This document shows positions 23,601 to 35,256 of a stretch of DNA of 64,000 bases, in pieces. How positions within the stretch are numbered: the first letter of the stretch is position 1; every line of letters begins with the position of its first letter. The stretch spans positions 233,101-297,100 of the forward strand of contig RCAB01000027.1 in NCBI GenBank assembly GCA_003640385.1. Direction: 5' to 3'. This DNA is from Setaria digitata (lineage: Eukaryota; Nematoda; Chromadorea; Rhabditida; Setariidae). Both the position numbers and the translations under genes were made by a program. Below the pieces are notes generated by a model that worked only from the letters and a program-made list of their open reading frames with translations, was not told the DNA's origin and did not search any database.

Positions 23601-24295
23601 TAATAATTATTATATCAAGTATTTATATATTTGATATAATAATTATTATATATAAACACATGTTTTTTCTTAAAGTATATTAATAATATGCGCATATATA
23701 TTTTTGGCATAGAGCATCTTTTGAAGCAGTAAAGAGCAACTTCTGAAATTTCTGTATAAAAAATATTTTTATATGTTAAAAACCTCGACAAGTATACTTT
23801 CCGACTGATTAGTTAAATTGCTCGCAGTAGGTATTCCGCTATTATTAAAAATACATTTCATTTCGCTTCTTGAATTTGGGTCTTTAATTCTACACCGTTC
23901 CACTGAGTTACTCATTATAATTTGTGCCTACAATGAAATTCTTAAATAAAACTTATTTAATTTTACTTGGTCCAGATACTGAATTTTTCGAAAAGTTTTT
24001 TCAAAATTGATGAATTATTAAGTTTGCATTTCATCCTTAGAACAGAATTTCAGAAAAATCGATCTGGTCCTAGTTAATGATTTTGGTATAAGACTTTGCT
24101 ATCACCGAAATTACAAACCATATCATGAGGTTTGCAAGCAGAATGTGGTGGCTTTCGGTTTACAAAAATCATAATGAATATTGACACAGCATAAAAAAAA
24201 TTAGTAAACTGGCATAATATGAAAGAAAGCATTTGATAACGTCCACAGGTGCCAAATTCATTTAGCAATTTATTTGCATCCAACGATTTGTACAT
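20614..24295 (-). CDS. SLC22-type organic cation/anion transporter (516 aa)
   Basis: Ten exons on minus: 24119-24295, 23784-23927, 23292-23352, 22930-23099, 22577-22773, 22227-22307, 21891-22037, 21447-21658, 21029-21210, 20614-20793; all phases agree, 516 aa. It has the SLC22 plan of the major facilitator superfamily. An N-terminal helix follows GTCGRYQ. A large extracellular loop (about residues 47-115) has cysteines and N-linked sequons (NNS, NLT, NQS). Then come YELLCASPFIQEAGF, the MFS motif-A-like SDQYGRRRVFL (about 140-150), the family signature LPESPHWMIS after TM6, GYVLSGLSEIPG, FGRRSITS, and a C-terminal LPETKGKPMPEDL. It is a plasma-membrane polyspecific carrier by family; the substrate cannot be read from sequence. 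The start at 24295 fits the usual short cytosolic N-terminus; an in-frame ATG at 24391 would lengthen it. Confidence 0.9.
23421..23560. repeat. Degenerate TTAT/TTTA microsatellite
   Basis: About 140 bases of imperfect TTTA/TTAT repeats with scattered G and C interruptions, inside the intron between exons 2 and 3 of the SLC22 gene. Simple-sequence DNA; no function implied. Confidence 0.7.
23600..23649. repeat. AT-rich 19-bp perfect inverted repeat
   Basis: Arms 23600-23618 and 23631-23649 are perfect reverse complements with a 12-base loop. The stem is almost all A/T, with one G:C pair. It lies in the same SLC22 intron as the TTAT microsatellite. Chance formation in such AT-rich DNA is plausible. 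Confidence 0.7.
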
Positions 24296-25249
24296 TTCAC
24301 TGAAATATCTGGATACAGTTCCATGACATGATAAGAAAGAAATTTCTCGGAATTTAAGAAAGAAGCTTGTAAAAAGATGTGAGCAGGACATCTCGGTATA
24401 CCGAGTTGTCTCTGAGACTAGCTAGGAAGTGCCGAAATGTACATTTTTCTCGGAATTCTTGATTTTTTTTCCTCTTCATCCGAGAATTTATTGTTCACTT
24501 TTTGTTTGATTGGTAATGGTGCTGGCACTGCTTTATAACCGTCTGTAACAAACTTTTTACACAAGTAAAAAAAAAAAAACTATGAATAATTGGAAAATTA
24601 TTTTATTGCCATTTGGGATGTTAAAATTTGCAATAGTATAAACATCGACTACTGATCAAAAATAAAAATAACTTCCTGGATGAACTCAAGAAAGGTTAGC
24701 ATTTTCCAAAAAATACCTTTGATCATATTAAATTAGTTTGAGCATTAAAAGTGCTGTGGTTTTCGAAAAATATGAAATAAATATGAAGTTTGCTTGTGAG
24801 CATTTTATATACATGCTGACTACCAATAAACCAAAACCTGGTTAAATTAAAATTTGTAAAATAAAAGAATGTTTCAAAAAATCGTCGTACGAAGGACAGT
24901 TGAGCGGTTGGTTCTCATATTCGCAACATCCTAACTATTTAGGGTCTATTTCCTTGTTATTTTTAACTTGTAGTTAGCTGCCTCCCGACTAGCTAATTTT
25001 TTACGAAACGTTTTATCTTGGCACAAAAATTGATGCAGAACAATATGAATAAGAAGAATTGATTTCACGGCAATGGCTGAGATTAGAAAGGAAGTGATAA
25101 AGTTGTGTTGATAAATCTGTTTTAGAATCTTAAATTAATGACCTGCATTCTTGACCATTCTTGGTCATGGGTCACTGATAAAAGAATAGATCGAAAGTAG
25201 CAGAAAAAGTGCACTTTATAAATTTTACTGATTGCTTGATCAAGGACGG
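24296..25249. promoter_or_regulatory. Divergent intergenic region
   Basis: About 950 bases between the divergent SLC22 gene (start 24295, minus) and the myristoylated-protein gene (start 25250, plus). It should contain both promoters. No recognisable element apart from AT-rich runs. Confidence 0.35.
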
Positions 25250-26175
25250 ATGGGTTGTAATCGATCTAAAATTTATCATGACAATGAATTGGGTGTCGAT
25301 CATAAAGATCTTGCGTTGACAACATATGAAATGCAGAAAATTGATATTATCCATGATCTAGACACAGATAACGACCAAAAAGGAAGGGTAGCAGTGGACT
25401 GTATTTTCAGGCCTACCAGGTGCACAAAACAATACTAATAATTTTATAAGTTCTGGTTAAGAAGTCAAATGATAATGAAAAAAAAATATGTTTACAGTAT
25501 GTTTAATGCTAATTATGTCAGTATCTTGAAAAAGAAGTCAAGAATTTCGGTGGTTGTGAAATAGAGGAAGATTTAACAGGAGGGTATCTCCCATGTCACA
25601 AATGGTAATTAAAACCTCTTCCTCGGCTTTGTAGAGAAATTTATGGACAGCGGGCCTTAGACATGGCTGAGCAAGTTATTACTTGGTCAAAATACGGTAA
25701 GTTATCGGGTCTATGCCCTCCTAGTTCAGTTTCTACTTTCACCCTTTTCGCATGCATCAAACGAACAAGATCGAAGTTGTCAATCGGCTTTTAGAATACG
25801 TTATGCAAATATTTATCATTTACAGACTAACCTGAAGTATCAATTCGTCATTTATTATTTCTGATGTAGATTTACATGATGTGCCCAGATTTTACAACGT
25901 ATAGAAAGGAAAATCAGCTTTACGAATTAGAAAATTCAGGAATATCATTTCGAAAACGCCCATTCCCGCACGACTTTCCGGCATTCGCACACGAAAAACC
26001 TGCAGCTGAATTGGCTAATCTAAATCGACTTCGTTTTACAAATCAAGAGTTACAGAAATGCACAGAAAGTTCTGAAATTGAAAAAATGCGAGAAATGGAG
26101 GATAACGAAAATGTTGAAGACGTCGCTCATAAGCAGTGGAAAAATGAGAAAATTCTACAAAAGTGTTTGGATTAA
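25250..26175 (+). CDS. Predicted N-myristoylated protein (181 aa or 98 aa), unknown
   Basis: The start at 25250 gives MGCNRSK, a strong N-myristoylation signal (Gly2, Ser6) with Cys3 for palmitoylation, so membrane anchoring is inferred. Exons: 25250-25387, 25522-25583, then 25635 to one of two donors, and an exon from 25870. Donor CAA|GTTATT at 25674 keeps the final exon open to 26175 and gives 181 aa, with an acidic/basic C-terminus (FRKRPFPHDFPAFAHEKP ... ILQKCLD). The stronger donor TACG|GTAAGT at 25696 shifts frame and stops at 25904, giving 98 aa ending DLHDVPRFYNV. The long final frame looks coding by composition, so I favour the 181-aa form, but both may be made. No family recognised. 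Confidence 0.5.
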
Positions 26176-28283
26176 AATCTTTTACTAACAGTTTATTTTG
26201 CAATGCTTCAAATAAACATATTATTTGTGCTGTATGGATGACAGAGAGTATTTTTGTAAATTGAAGCATTTTAGAGCTGAAAGCAAATTCTCATATCACT
26301 GTGTACACTTTTCCTCACATTCTGCGAATGGGGAAATTCCCAGTCAGTTTTTCGTTTATATATGTTTAATATAATATATTTGTTGACAAATTAATACTTC
26401 GACAACAAAATTCCAATGAATTTTCATTGGTTAAAGTAACCTAAAACCAACCAAAATTTACTTTCTCATCGAATGTTTTACAGAGACTTTTTGTTTGAAC
26501 CCTGTCGTCCATCGACATGTCATTTCAGCTGTTAGATAATTACTGATATATGGCACAAACAGGCACTGCAAGTTATAAAAACTCTAATATTAGTGAAAAA
26601 ACACATGTAAAACGTCGTTAAATACCTGAATTAAAAGGCAGTAGGACAAAGTAAAATGAGTTATAGACGATTTAGACTCATTAATGTAATGAATTTGTTC
26701 TGATGAGTGAAACATATTAGCCAGTCATGCGATTACCTAAATTTAAACTTTATGGGAAATTAAGGAGACTTGGCCACACGATATCTATTACGTAACGACT
26801 GTATTAGATCTGAATTGTGAGTTTTGTTTAACTAAGAGTTTTAACTGAAAAGTAAATTTAAAAATTTTTGGGGTTTTTGTTTAGTTTGTTAAATAGTTTG
26901 ACGTTCCAACTTTGCTAATGAAGCTATCTCGAACTTCCTTTGTATTTGGTTTGCTAATTGGGCGACAAATAACCTTTCATTTCATCTTTGAAATTTTTTA
27001 TGAAAAAATATTCCTATTTTCCTTCTGCACGACAGGGATTGAGGTTGACTCTTTTTGACATTACATTACAAGTTTCCTTTTCTAAACTCTATTAATTATC
27101 CTGATTTCGTTCCACAGCTTCTTACGACAGAATTAAGGACTACTTTTTAAGCCAACTGCAAAGAACTACGCTTCAAGAAAGAGATCCACCGCGGAAGAAT
27201 GTGTTTATCAGGGAAGAGACTGAAAGCCAAGGGATGACAAATCCGAGGCAGAAGCGCATGTGGAACAATCCTGTTGTGGTCGTGAGGTGACTGGCAAAGC
27301 AACGATTGTGAACTGAGCTTTGGCACGAGCTCGGCGTTGCTTTGTTCATCGATTGCCAATTCCAGGCCAGAAATTAGCTAGCACTTCAGCTACTCGTCCA
27401 TACCAACAATTCCGACAGATTCGATTATCTCACTCTCGAGCATCTCGAAAACCGTTCTCACCTCTTACTTCCTAAGGTATCATTTTTACTTAATAGCTAG
27501 AACGAGAATTGAAATACATTGTATGTTTCGAAATTTTCGATTTAAGTTAAACCACTCGGTGGTCTAACGACTCGCACCGAAGACAGTGTCAGGCGGGGAG
27601 TCTCTCAGAGTTAAGGCAGTATACAGCGAGCGGGTTATTATACGATGGGCCGAGGGAAAAGGATACGTTTCCATCTAGGCAGTAAGAATCCAGTCATTTT
27701 CCTTTCGGAATCCCTCCTGAACAACCGCACCCGGAACGATACCTCCCTCTCCCTAGCATCCACCTCTGAACTGTATTTCAGTCTTGCAAAAGCTAAGAAA
27801 GCGTATGGCTATGAAATAGAATAAATAGAATAAGATTGAAAGTGAGAAAATAATACGATTTGGAAGATGAAAAAGCCTGCCAGAGATCAAAGGTTTGAAG
27901 AGAGGAGTGGTGCAGAGAATAGAGATTAGTGAAATATGTGGTGACAGAGACGGAGACGGCTAGTTGCAGCTGTGAGAGTCGTTTTATTCAGATGTCGGGG
28001 ATTGACGGAGTAGTTGCCTCAGTCGTGTCCTTTATGAAGGGTAATTAATTAATCTGAGTATGGTTGGTTGCGGTGGCAATTACACCACTTAGACGTATAG
28101 TTCTGCCACCACGACTTCCGAATTTCTCTTTACGCGTAAAAATTCTGAGTTCCGTTGAGAATCAGGGAGAGTTTTGCTTATCAAGACTACAGCATGCTTA
28201 ATTCCTTACAGTAATTGTGCTGCTCTGCTCAGGTGGTTTAGTTTACATCTGCGAATCATTTTAAATTATAATTCAGGGGTCGA
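26176..28283. other. 2.1 kb intergenic, no gene supported
   Basis: Between two plus-strand genes. The part from about 27100 to 28200 is visibly less AT-rich than its surroundings and lies just upstream of the first TANGO2 gene, so it may be promoter or 5-prime UTR. No RNA gene or exon chain was recognised. The minus frame 27147-27359 is rejected. Confidence 0.4.
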
Positions 28284-31242
28284 ATGTGTGTAACATTTAT
28301 TTATCTGAATGATAAGGCGGTAGATGATCCGAAGAGCTATCAGCTGATCGTACTGAACAATCGCGATGAACTGTTCGATCGACCAACGTTGCCACCTGCG
28401 TGGCAAGACGGTATCCTGTGTGGTAATATCACATTATTCCTCGTAAAAAAAAAACTTGTTTTGAGACAGCATGGGTCTCTCCTTTCAACATAAATCTAAT
28501 TTAGTGCATGAAGTTTCGCGCAGTTGGGAATTTAATGAAGTACTTTCTCCTTGCATAATTCATTTGCATATAAAACTTTTAAGTTTTTAATAAATGTTAG
28601 AAAATTTTTTGCTCTGGGGTTAATATTATCATACTTCTTTCACTGACCCATTTTAACTCGGTCAGTTGTCATAGGTCGAGACCAAGCAGATTCATATGGT
28701 GGTACTTGGTTGGGTATGACGAGGAACGGTCGTTTAGGGAACATCCTTGCAGTACTTGAGAATCCAGCCGATGAAGTACCCTGTGCAGTAACGCGTGGTT
28801 CGAGTTTCATTTATATTATATACTAAGAAAATAGGAGACTAGAAACTAATTTAAGATTTGAGCTGAAATCAAAACCGAAAATCTTGAAATTTCGCTACAA
28901 AATCGAATTTGCAGAATATTTCTGATCATAAAGTTGTATTAGGCAAAATAGTGTGCGAATATTTGAAGTCGGATTTGGCACCGGAAAGCTATGTGGTTGA
29001 GCAGCTGTCCAAAGAAGCACAACAGTACAACGGTTTTAACGCGATTCTACTTCATCGGTACGCGAATAGAAAAGTGTTGTTTGGTGATCGTTTCGAAGGC
29101 AAGCTCTCCGAAAGCAAAAAAATTATATATGTAGAATTGCTACTGATTCAACTTGGAGACGGTCTCTTATGTTAGGTTTTCACTTTCACTAATAATTAAA
29201 TTATTCATTAGTAGTCTTAAGTGAGACAAAATTTCTAAATGTCGCTGAGTAATGTGGATTTATCCTGGGACTTCCTTAAACTCATAAAATGTCGTTATTT
29301 TATTCGAGCGTGAAGATCATATTTGATATGAGCTGTTTATTTTGGTGAAAAGTACTTCTGTGTCAAAGATAGATAAACCTGAAAGGTGAAGGCAAAAGTT
29401 AATTAAAATCAAATAATTTCTAAGGATCGTAAATTAATTTTATTGCCTCGATTTACCTCATTTTAGTGGAACTTCTGTTTTTTAATCTAGAGTTATATAA
29501 TATATTTGTATTATTGCTTATTTTCAAAAGGTTTTTTTTTGTGTTTGGTGAATTATTCAGTGCATCCTTACCCTCAAAAGTTTTATCTCTAAATGTTAAT
29601 AGAAATTGCCAAATTTGGAAGTAATGAGAAAGTTTTCTATAGGATTTTCAGTGAAGAAGTAGAACGGAAAACATATTTTGGAGTCCAATTTTCTAATCGA
29701 TATGGCAGTCCAACTTCAGCATTTGGTTCCGGTTGGTGTTCATTCTCAAAATTGTTGTTGATTTTTAGCGAATCTTACGTGTGTTTGTTTACCACGCCTT
29801 GTTACAGATGAAAAGAAAAAATCTGTGTCGATTTCAATGTGCCCTTATTTTCACGCAATTTAAAGAGCATGTAGATATCGCTTATGATTGGAAAATCCAT
29901 TTCTTTTTTTGATTTTGTAGACTGCTCAGAGCATGAATATGTGATTTCTCTATGATGCTGCCAGACCCACAATATTTTAAGAATGATTTGCAGCAGTTTA
30001 GTTTGGAGTGAAGTTTTGAAAATCAAATGGTATCTTGAAATCATTGAATATGTCGCATTCTTTAGAGAATAATAGTTTGAATTCATTTCATTTTTCTTTT
30101 CTTCTTTATGCTCTGAAAATCTTTTTTTAAATTCTGAAATATTTTCATATTCACTGCTTCCTTTGAGTTCGAAAATTATTTTAAAAACACCAGAATATGG
30201 TATCTTTGAAGACATGATCAAATGAATCAAGTGGTGGATCCCATTATATATCTGTTTTTCGTCATTTTAGGCGTTTATGGATTTGGAAATAGTGCACTTG
30301 GAAAGCCTTTCCGAAAAATAACTTATGGCTTGCGATTGTTCAAGGAAAAATTAAAAATGCTGAATGAAGAAAATGTTAACGAGCAAGAACTTATGAAGCA
30401 TTTTCTAGACATCCTCATTGATCAGACAAGGTACTGGTGTTCATGGAAACTTCGTGTACAAAACTTTAATAGTTCCAAAGGGTTGAACTGTTAAAAAATT
30501 GTCATTTTGAAATATTTTTCTATATATTTAGAGGTTTCTTTAATGCTGTTAAGCATTAGCAGGAAGTCAGATTTTCTTTGTAATTTGTTCTTTAGCAGAC
30601 TGATATTCACTTAGTTTAAAATGACTAGTATAAGAAAGTAAATGTAAGAAAGAAAGTATAAGAAACTCTGTTCTTCAGTTCGATTATTTTGAGATTTAGG
30701 TGTGTTTTTTTTTTTTTTGGTTAGGAGAAAATTGGTAAATATGCCAGCTTATAAGATTTATTTTAAAATGCTTGTTATAATCAATATTACATTCTTAGTC
30801 TAAGAGAGCATAAGGAACGAACAATAATGTTCTGTTAGAAGCATCGGTAATGTAAAATTAGAAACAAAAGAACGCGGTAAAATGAAAAATTTCATTTAGT
30901 CATTATCCGGATGAGCAACTTATTTCACAGAAGAAACAGGACAAAGAGCGCAGCAAACTTATGTCCCAATTGTTTTATGAACTTCCGAAACCTCTTCGAT
31001 ATGGAACTAGGCATTGTTTTTCCTTATTCTTTTCTATTTGTAATTTATAAATTTACCTTGTAATTTGTCACTTTTCAGTATTTCAAATAATTCAGTTAAC
31101 ATTTTCAAGGTCTCACACAATTGTGTTAGTGAATGGTGTTGGTCGTTGTACATATTTTGAACGAAGCCGAAAACAACTAACTGCTGCAGCTGAAGTTACT
31201 TGGGATGATACTACACATTATTTTGATCTTGATGACTTATAA
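28284..31242 (+). CDS. TANGO2: TANGO2-family (NRDE) protein, copy A (289 aa)
   Basis: Seven exons: 28284-28422, 28675-28797, 28943-29057, 29643-29731, 30271-30430, 30900-31010, 31110-31242; 289 aa. The protein starts MCVTF, has LNNRDE (the NRDE motif, residues 26-29), GGTWLGMTRNGRL, TRGKIVCEYLKSD, YNGFNAILLHR, YGFGNSALGKPFRK, PLRYGTRSHTIVLV and ends YFDLDDL, all standard TANGO2 features including Cys2. Family members act in ER/Golgi, mitochondrial and heme homeostasis; C. elegans HRG-9 and HRG-10 are family members reported to mobilise heme. Exon 2 (123 nt), 5 (160) and 6 (111) have exactly the same lengths as in copy B, 1.1 kb downstream, confirming tandem duplication and guiding the splice choices. 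The intron after exon 6 appears to use a GC donor. Confidence 0.9.
29732..30270. other. Intron 4 of TANGO2 copy A with an antisense open frame
   Basis: This 539-base intron holds a 142-codon minus-strand frame (29802-30230). It has a start and stop but no recognisable domain and Lys/Ser/Ile/Phe-rich composition typical of AT-rich DNA. It is listed only to explain the gap between exons; I do not call a gene. Confidence 0.3.
31011..31109 (+). other. Probable GC-AG intron in TANGO2 copy A
   Basis: Exon 6 must end ...GGAACTAG at 31010 to keep the conserved YGTR|SHTI join. The intron then begins GCATTG, not GT, and ends TTTTCAAG. In copy B the same position reads ...GGTACTAG|GTCTGT. No nearby GT gives the right phase. 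Confidence 0.65.
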
Positions 31243-32381
31243 AAGTGATTCCTCTTTACTGTTTATGATAATAATATTGATCTTATGGATTCGCACGACA
31301 TAGTTTTGACGGCAACTTAAAAATGCTGTTGTTTGCGAAATGAAACAATTATTTAGTTTTTGTTATAAAAATGTCGAGACATATGGTAGGAATGTTGAGA
31401 AATTCATTTTTTAATGCTTTTGTTAACTTGCTTTTTTCACAAGGTTGATAATAAATAATTCACTGTTCTGTTTTTATGTGTTTACTCGTGACATTTATAA
31501 AAATTTAATTGTTTCATGGCTCGAAATGTGATACCAGTTTCTGCAGAATCAAGAACATGAGGTATTGTTTCGCTGTGTGAAATAGTTCTGTTCTATTAAT
31601 TTTTCGGGAGACTTGCGGTGACTTATACTTCACAAATGGAGTTTCCTTGGTTGCAGTATTCGGGCTGCTGTGCCTGAACTTCTTTCGGTACCATCGTCCT
31701 CTCCTCCTGTTGCTGTTTAATAGTTTTTTCTCCTGTCATTTTTTTCAATTGATAGAAATGTTTGTCTTAACGTTTCTACTTTTGTCCTGCCAATTTATTT
31801 TAGAATTTGTAGCCTAGACGCTTAACTGGATATTAGAGTAACTGCAGTTACCGATTTAAGTCGCATGATTAGTGCATGCACAGAAAGGATTATGGTTTTT
31901 GTTAAGAAGTGGCAGAGTTGTGGAGAATGTCATTCTCAGTGAAGGGTTGCTGACTTTGAAAGACGAAAGAAAGACCCCTGACGTTCATTATTCTCTAAGC
32001 CTGAGTTTGGAAGGGATAGGCGAGACAGCGTCAACTCCGGTCCTATAGCTCACTTATCATTGGTTCCCTTGGTATCTTGGGACGATCCGGTTCTCATTGT
32101 CATTTTATAAATTTCTTGATCTTTACTCCACCGATTATCATATTGACTAGTTCCTTGTGCCTCTTCTTTCCTGGTAACTTATGGAAGAAATTTTAAGGGT
32201 AATATGACTAGCTGGGAATATTTTATCAATTCACTTAATCTTCAACTTTGCAATACTTCCAGTAGCCAGTAGGACGAGCGCAATACCTTGCATTTATAAA
32301 TGAATATTTCTATTGAATTGCAGGTATTCCAGTTTTGTTTATGGTTCAGACCCAAGTAATTGCATTATCTGTTGAATTTAA
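31243..32381. other. Intergenic between the two TANGO2 genes
   Basis: About 1.1 kb with no coding support. It contains the 3-prime UTR of copy A (AATAAATAATT near 31449 is a possible poly(A) signal) and the promoter of copy B. Copy B's start is at the left end of a TTTAAATGTGCG context. Confidence 0.45.
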
Positions 32382-34517
32382 ATGTGCGTAACTTTTGTGT
32401 ACGTTGAGCACAATTCAGATGCCAGATATAAACTGATTCTGCTAAACAATCGTGATGAATTCCTCAACCGACCAACCAGTATCGCCAAATGGGAAAATGG
32501 CATCCTGGCTGGTATCTTATAGTGAAATTGCTTCAATTCTAAATCCAGTTGTCGTCAATATGTAAAGACGAATATGGAGTGAAGTAACTCAGAAGACGAG
32601 TCTTGTAGGAGGTGTTGCGGCTGTGGTAGGGAAGTTGCACTAATTTTGGAAATTTGCAAGTGAAATATAACATTTAGCCTCAAATAAGAGAATGAGAGGG
32701 AAATGAATGATTTGTCTGTTCTGAAGTGATGAAATTAGAAAATCATTCGTCCAATGCCCATAGCTTTGTTATCTTTAAACTTCCTCTGCAATTTTTTCAG
32801 GGAGAGATGAAAGAGAAGATGCACGCGGAACATGGTTGTGCATGAACGCTGCCGGCCGCATTAGTAATTTGTTGACGATCACAGTGCCAAAACGTCAAGA
32901 GAAATCGAACTTTGCCACAAGGGGTCAAATACTGAATCTTTAACTTTTTTAGGATTTATATTATAGTGCTTAGTAAAATTCTGAAAGGAAACTGGTAGTC
33001 ACGATAACTCTCAAATGTTGAAGTGTGTAGGAAAGTCGATGTTCAAGGCAGCACGAAATTTTAGGAGTGTTACCAGTAAATTTCCTGAAGTCGGACCAAA
33101 AACCAGAAGAATTTTGCAAACTCCTGATCAATACGGTCGAAAAATACAATGCGTTCCAAATCCTTTGTTTTCAAAGGTACATTTCCATTAAAATTTCCAA
33201 ACACCAAACACTAATTACAGAGTTTAGAAAATGGAACTGCAGTTTTTTTCCTTCTTCCTTTTTTTTTCGATTTATATTTTTTTGAAAAAATCTGTAAGCT
33301 GTTGAAGAGACAGCGGTAACATAACATAGAGGGTAATCATATATTTTGATTTATTTATGTAATTATTGTGTCTTAACTGAATTAGTAGTGTAAATAAATA
33401 CCTATGCTTTTTCCAAGATTTTTCCCTTAAATTTACTGAAGTTGAAAAGAATTTCAGAAATGGACATGATCAGTATGAAGTGGCAGGGCTAGTATACCAG
33501 CCGGATGACAAAGTTGAAGTTACCAGCTACCCACCAGGTTCAATTTATTTAAACACTTTATAACAAGAGATTATTGAGTTTTAGTTTTGTAATTGCATAA
33601 GATTTCCTGCGACCCTTCCTTTTCTTGAAATATGGATCATTTACAGGTATTTACGGTTTTAGCAACAGTCCACCATGTGAGCCGTTTAAAAAAGTTCGAA
33701 GGGGTATAGAAAAAGTGGAAAGCATTGTTGAGGAAATAAACAAGGAAAATCTTTCGGAAGCAGAAATTATTGAACGACTTCTACAGTTAGCTACTGATAA
33801 ATATCAGTGAGTTTTCCAATTATATTTGCAACATTGAAAGATGACGTCCTCTCACTGTTTTGTTTGCAATTATATGACCGATATCAGCTCAGCTGATACA
33901 GAGATGAAGTACCCATAAGATGAATAAAATCCATGTAAGTTTAACCGCAAGAGGCGAAATTAAAGGAAAGGTAAATAAAATGAACAATCCACCTAACCTT
34001 CCTAGTCGTAAATATCGTTTGTTTCAACTCTCCTGTTCCTTATAAATGATCTTGGAATTTGTGTAAAAGACCAGGATTGATGATTCTCTATTTTCTGCGA
34101 AAATCAACTATATAGCCTGTGTTGTGTGAGACTGAGCAGTCTTTCCAGATGTTTTCCGGATGATCAATTAAAGAGTCGCTGTGGTCGGTCTAGCGAGATT
34201 TGCAAATATCGTACTGCCATTTTTGTGAAACTGCCCGATGGAATTCCTTACGGTACTAGGTCTGTTGGTAATATGTCAATATAACAAATTTAACTTTTCT
34301 TAAGCGACCATTTACAAAATCCTAAAGATTTTAACGAATTTAGCAAATGCAGTCGTCATATGTTTCCTCTATCCTATCTAGTTTCAGGTCGCATACTATT
34401 ATTATTGTGGACCGCAATAATCGGGTCACATATTACGAAAAATCGATGGAAACAGAGAAGAGGAAAATGAGTGAAGCCACTTGGACAGAGCAAATATATC
34501 ATTTTGACCTTATTTAA
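32382..34517 (+). CDS. TANGO2: TANGO2-family (NRDE) protein, copy B (281 aa)
   Basis: Seven exons: 32382-32511, 32801-32923, 33065-33176, 33458-33537, 33647-33806, 34149-34259, 34388-34517; 281 aa. It starts MCVTFVYVEHNSDARYKLIL and keeps LNNRDE, GRDEREDARGTWLCMN, FATRG, NFLKSD, YNAFQILCFQR, YGFSNSPPCEPFKKV, IPYGTRSHTIIIVDRN and a C-terminal YHFDLI. Every intron sits at the same place and phase as in copy A, although the protein sequence has diverged substantially, so the duplication is old. All introns here are GT-AG; the exon 2 donor AGGG|GTCAAA is weak but conserved in position. Both copies keep Cys2 and NRDE, so neither looks like a pseudogene. Confidence 0.9.
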
Positions 34518-35256
34518 GTGCAAATATTCTCACCTATGATGACTGGTACGAATATCCATCAATTTTACTAGTTTGGTTTTTCCGTTTCTCTACAAATTAA
34601 TACATGATTTTGTGTTGCACGCATATATCCTAATCCTAAGAATTTCGGGAGAAAGAAGCAATATTGAATTTCTAACACTTAAGTCCTAAGTACTGCTCTG
34701 AAAATTTTTTTAAAAATCTAAACAGTCATTTTCAGGTGCTAGTTCTTTAGTAATGAAAAAAGACATATTTCGAGAATAAAAATCTCACAAAGTTACAAGG
34801 ATATTACTCTTGCTCTCCATAAGACCGCAAAGGTGTATTCCTTCAGATCTGGACAAAAACGTATCAAGAGTTGAAAGTGTTTTAAAAAAAAAAAATGTTT
34901 TCGCATTGTCACTAATGCATTATTAAAACATGTTTAAATATCACAGCATGAATCATAGTGGATGTATCCAGTTTACTAGGATAAACAGACAAAACAAATG
35001 CATACTGCCAATAATGTAAATTGAGATCGTAAAGATTTCATAACAAAAGAACTTTGGCGTCCTTTTCACCTTGAAAGAAAAGAAAATTTTAAAAAGATTA
35101 CAAAATTCCAAACATACTATTACTCTTGATCACAACATGATAATCACAATCATCTTAATCACATGCTAATCCTTCGCAACTTTGACGAGTTTTTGAATTC
35201 AATTTTCTGGCTGATTTGAACTGAGCAAATCAAGATCCAAATTTAAAGTGTAGGAC
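34518..35256. other. Convergent 3-prime regions
   Basis: About 740 bases between the ends of TANGO2 copy B (plus) and DPAGT1 (minus). It must hold both 3-prime UTRs; GAGAATAAAAATC near 34770 is a candidate poly(A) signal for copy B. No gene seen. Confidence 0.45.

Noticed and set aside
28915..28942. Upstream acceptor for TANGO2 A exon 3 (TTTGCAG before AATATT)
   Set aside because: Would need a donor that breaks the conserved TRG block; the acceptor at 28942 restores TRGKIVCEYL and gives exon 2 the same 123-nt length as in copy B.
29802..30230. 142-codon antisense frame inside a TANGO2 intron
   Set aside because: AT-driven composition, no domain; a nested gene would need transcript evidence.
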